Part shown: in pieces, positions 62,574-64,000 of the stretch
How positions within the stretch are numbered: the stretch's first letter is position 1
Layout: each line of letters begins with the position of its first letter
NCBI GenBank assembly: GCA_946480915.1
Contig: CAMLLO010000006.1
Coordinates: forward strand, 62,001-126,000
DNA: 64,000 nucleotides
DNA from: an uncultured Sphingobacteriaceae bacterium
Lineage (GTDB): Bacteria; Bacteroidota; Bacteroidia; Sphingobacteriales; Sphingobacteriaceae
Direction of reading: 5' to 3'
Notes under the pieces: model-generated
Databases searched by the model: none
What the model was told of the DNA's origin: nothing
What the model saw: the letters and a program-made list of their open reading frames with translations, nothing else
Program-made: the position numbers and the translations under genes

Positions 62574-63986
62574 TTAAACCAATTCTTTTTCTTGTAACAA
62601 AGTTCTAGGATCTGTAACCACGCCGGTAATTGCTGCCGCAGCTGCAACAAGCGGACTAGCAAGCATTGTTCTTGCTCCCGGGCCTTGTCTTCCTTCAAAG
62701 TTTCTGTTCGAAGTACTTACAGCATATTTTCCTGCGGGTACTTTATCGTCGTTCATTGCCAAACATGCGGAGCATCCAGGCTGACGAAGCGTAAATCCTG
62801 CTTCAGTGAGAATATCCAGAATTCCTTCTTCTTTAATTTGCGCCTCAACAATATGCGATCCAGGTACCAACCATGCTGTTACATTGTCGGCTTTTTTCTT
62901 TCCTTTAACAACGGATGCAAACGCTCTGAAATCTTCAATTCTGCCGTTTGTGCAGCTTCCCACGAAAACGTAATCTACCGGTTTGCCAATCATTGATTCG
63001 CCTTCATGGAAGCCCATGTAACCAAGAGATTTTTCATAAGTCGCAACACCGCCTTCAACCTGGTCTGCATCAGGAATTGAGTTAGAAATTCCCATACCCA
63101 TTCCTGGGTTTGTTCCGTAGGTGATCATCGGTTCAATTTCCGAACCATCGAACGTGTATTCTTTGTCAAATACCGCGTCAGCATCAGTTTTAAGCGTTTG
63201 CCAGTAAGCCATCGCTTTATCCCATGCAGCACCTTTTGGTGTAAACTCGCGGCCTGCAACATAATCAAATGTAGTTTGATCCGGAGCAATCATCCCACCA
63301 CGGGCACCCATTTCGATACTTAAATTACAAACCGTCATACGGCCTTCCATGCTCATTTTCTCAAACACTTCACCTGCGTATTCAACAAAATATCCGGTAG
63401 CTCCCGATGTAGTCAATTTAGATATGATGAACAAGGCAACATCTTTTGGAGTGACACCGTAACCCAAGCTTCCGGTAACGTTAATCCGCATACTCTTGGG
63501 TTTTTGCTGCATAATGCACTGAGCTGCAAGTACCATTTCAACTTCAGAGGTTCCAATACCAAAAGCGATAGCGCCAAAAGCACCATGAGTGGATGTATGC
63601 GAGTCGCCGCAAACAATGGTTGCGCCAGGCTGCGTAATACCATATTCCGGTCCAACTACGTGAACAATACCATTTTTCTGGTGACCTAATCCCCAGTGGC
63701 TGATTCCGTACTCGTTGGAATTAGTTTCCAAAGCTTTAAGTTGATTAGCTGAAAGAGGGTCAGAAACGGGTAAGTGTTGATTAATAGTCGGAGTATTATG
63801 ATCGGCTGTCGCAAATGTGCGCTCCGGATACAATACTTTCGTGCCACGGCTCTTCAATCCAAGAAAGGCCACAGGACTTGTAACCTCATGAATTAAATGA
63901 CGGTCAATAAATAACACGTCGGGCCCGCCTTCAATCTTACGCACTACGTGAGTGTCCCACACCTTATCAAATAATGTCTTGCTCAT
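62574..63986 (-). CDS. leuC: 3-isopropylmalate dehydratase large subunit
   Basis: A 470-residue aconitase-fold enzyme. [4Fe-4S] cysteines lie in [14 protein letters not shown] and [12 protein letters not shown], and [48 protein letters not shown] and [17 protein letters not shown] are conserved. It is the first leucine gene seen; its start lies 14 nt from the window edge, so the promoter and any upstream ilv genes are outside. Confidence 0.96.
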   Translation of the reverse strand: MSKTLFDKVWDTHVVRKIEGGPDVLFIDRHLIHEVTSPVAFLGLKSRGTKVLYPERTFATADHNTPTINQHLPVSDPLSANQLKALETNSNEYGISHWGLGHQKNGIVHVVGPEYGITQPGATIVCGDSHTSTHGAFGAIAFGIGTSEVEMVLAAQCIMQQKPKSMRINVTGSLGYGVTPKDVALFIISKLTTSGATGYFVEYAGEVFEKMSMEGRMTVCNLSIEMGARGGMIAPDQTTFDYVAGREFTPKGAAWDKAMAYWQTLKTDADAVFDKEYTFDGSEIEPMITYGTNPGMGMGISNSIPDADQVEGGVATYEKSLGYMGFHEGESMIGKPVDYVFVGSCTNGRIEDFRAFASVVKGKKKADNVTAWLVPGSHIVEAQIKEEGILDILTEAGFTLRQPGCSACLAMNDDKVPAGKYAVSTSNRNFEGRQGPGARTMLASPLVAAAAAITGVVTDPRTLLQEKELV

Positions 63987-64000
63987 TTTATTTTGTTGTT

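Overview
This window looks like chromosomal DNA of a Bacteroidota bacterium, most likely of the Sphingobacteriaceae (Pedobacter or a relative). The evidence is a complete gldKLMN type IX secretion cluster, a PorW/SprE-type lipoprotein, an F-type ATP synthase operon without its beta and epsilon genes, a Mqo-type malate dehydrogenase, promoters resembling TTTG-(19)-TANNTTTG, frequent GTG/TTG starts, and low-to-moderate GC content. I saw no tRNA, rRNA, CRISPR array, insertion sequence or prophage. Almost everything is core-genome-like. The accessory-looking stretch is a HepT/MntA toxin-antitoxin pair with a degraded ORF near 57-58 kb. Layout, 1-25 kb: a partial AsmA-like gene, a small membrane protein, a secreted esterase, mqo, and a GDSL esterase divergent from a ybbA/ybbP-type ABC exporter pair (the tesA-ybbAP neighbourhood also known from enterobacteria). 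Then come small proteins, an orphan ExbD, a DUF4271 protein with a stand-alone HemD, and gldKLMN ending in a strong terminator. Convergent to it is sprE(porW)-pbp1A-uvrC, followed by adenine deaminase. Layout, 25-41 kb: atpZ, a membrane protein and atpB-E-F-H-A-G, a Cys-rich lipoprotein, and an aldo/keto reductase. Next is the conserved circularly-permuted-ATP-grasp / alpha-E / transglutaminase trio with a small, apparently frame-shifted, disordered ORF downstream, then a class III aminotransferase, an ECF sigma / putative anti-sigma / Spy-like trio, and a MarR-hydrolase pair. Layout, 41-64 kb: a haem biosynthesis cluster (hemA, hemC-hemD fusion, hemB, hemL, hemE, hemJ) with a two-component system and a TPR protein inserted in it, and an LtaS-family enzyme divergent from a second ECF sigma operon. 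Then an ABC ATPase, ilvA, the HepT/MntA island, a methyltransferase, and a leucine operon read on the minus strand (leuC-leuD-leuA-leuB). The most unusual signal is non-coding. Four gaps inside operons (atpF-atpH, atpA-atpG, leuA-leuB, leuC-leuD) are filled with degenerate tandem repeats of strict 7-nt period. In transcript orientation a purine-rich arm comes first; in three of the four gaps a complementary pyrimidine-rich arm follows, so the RNA could fold into a long imperfect hairpin just before the next start codon. Each gap uses its own heptamer words. Together with a terminator-like hairpin (atpE-atpF) and a REP-like element (atpH-atpA), this places a structured element in four consecutive gaps of the atp operon. 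Other points worth checking are short unannotated ORFs (leuD-leuA, after exbD, before mqo), the frame break beside the ATP-grasp/transglutaminase trio, and the regulators inside the haem cluster.
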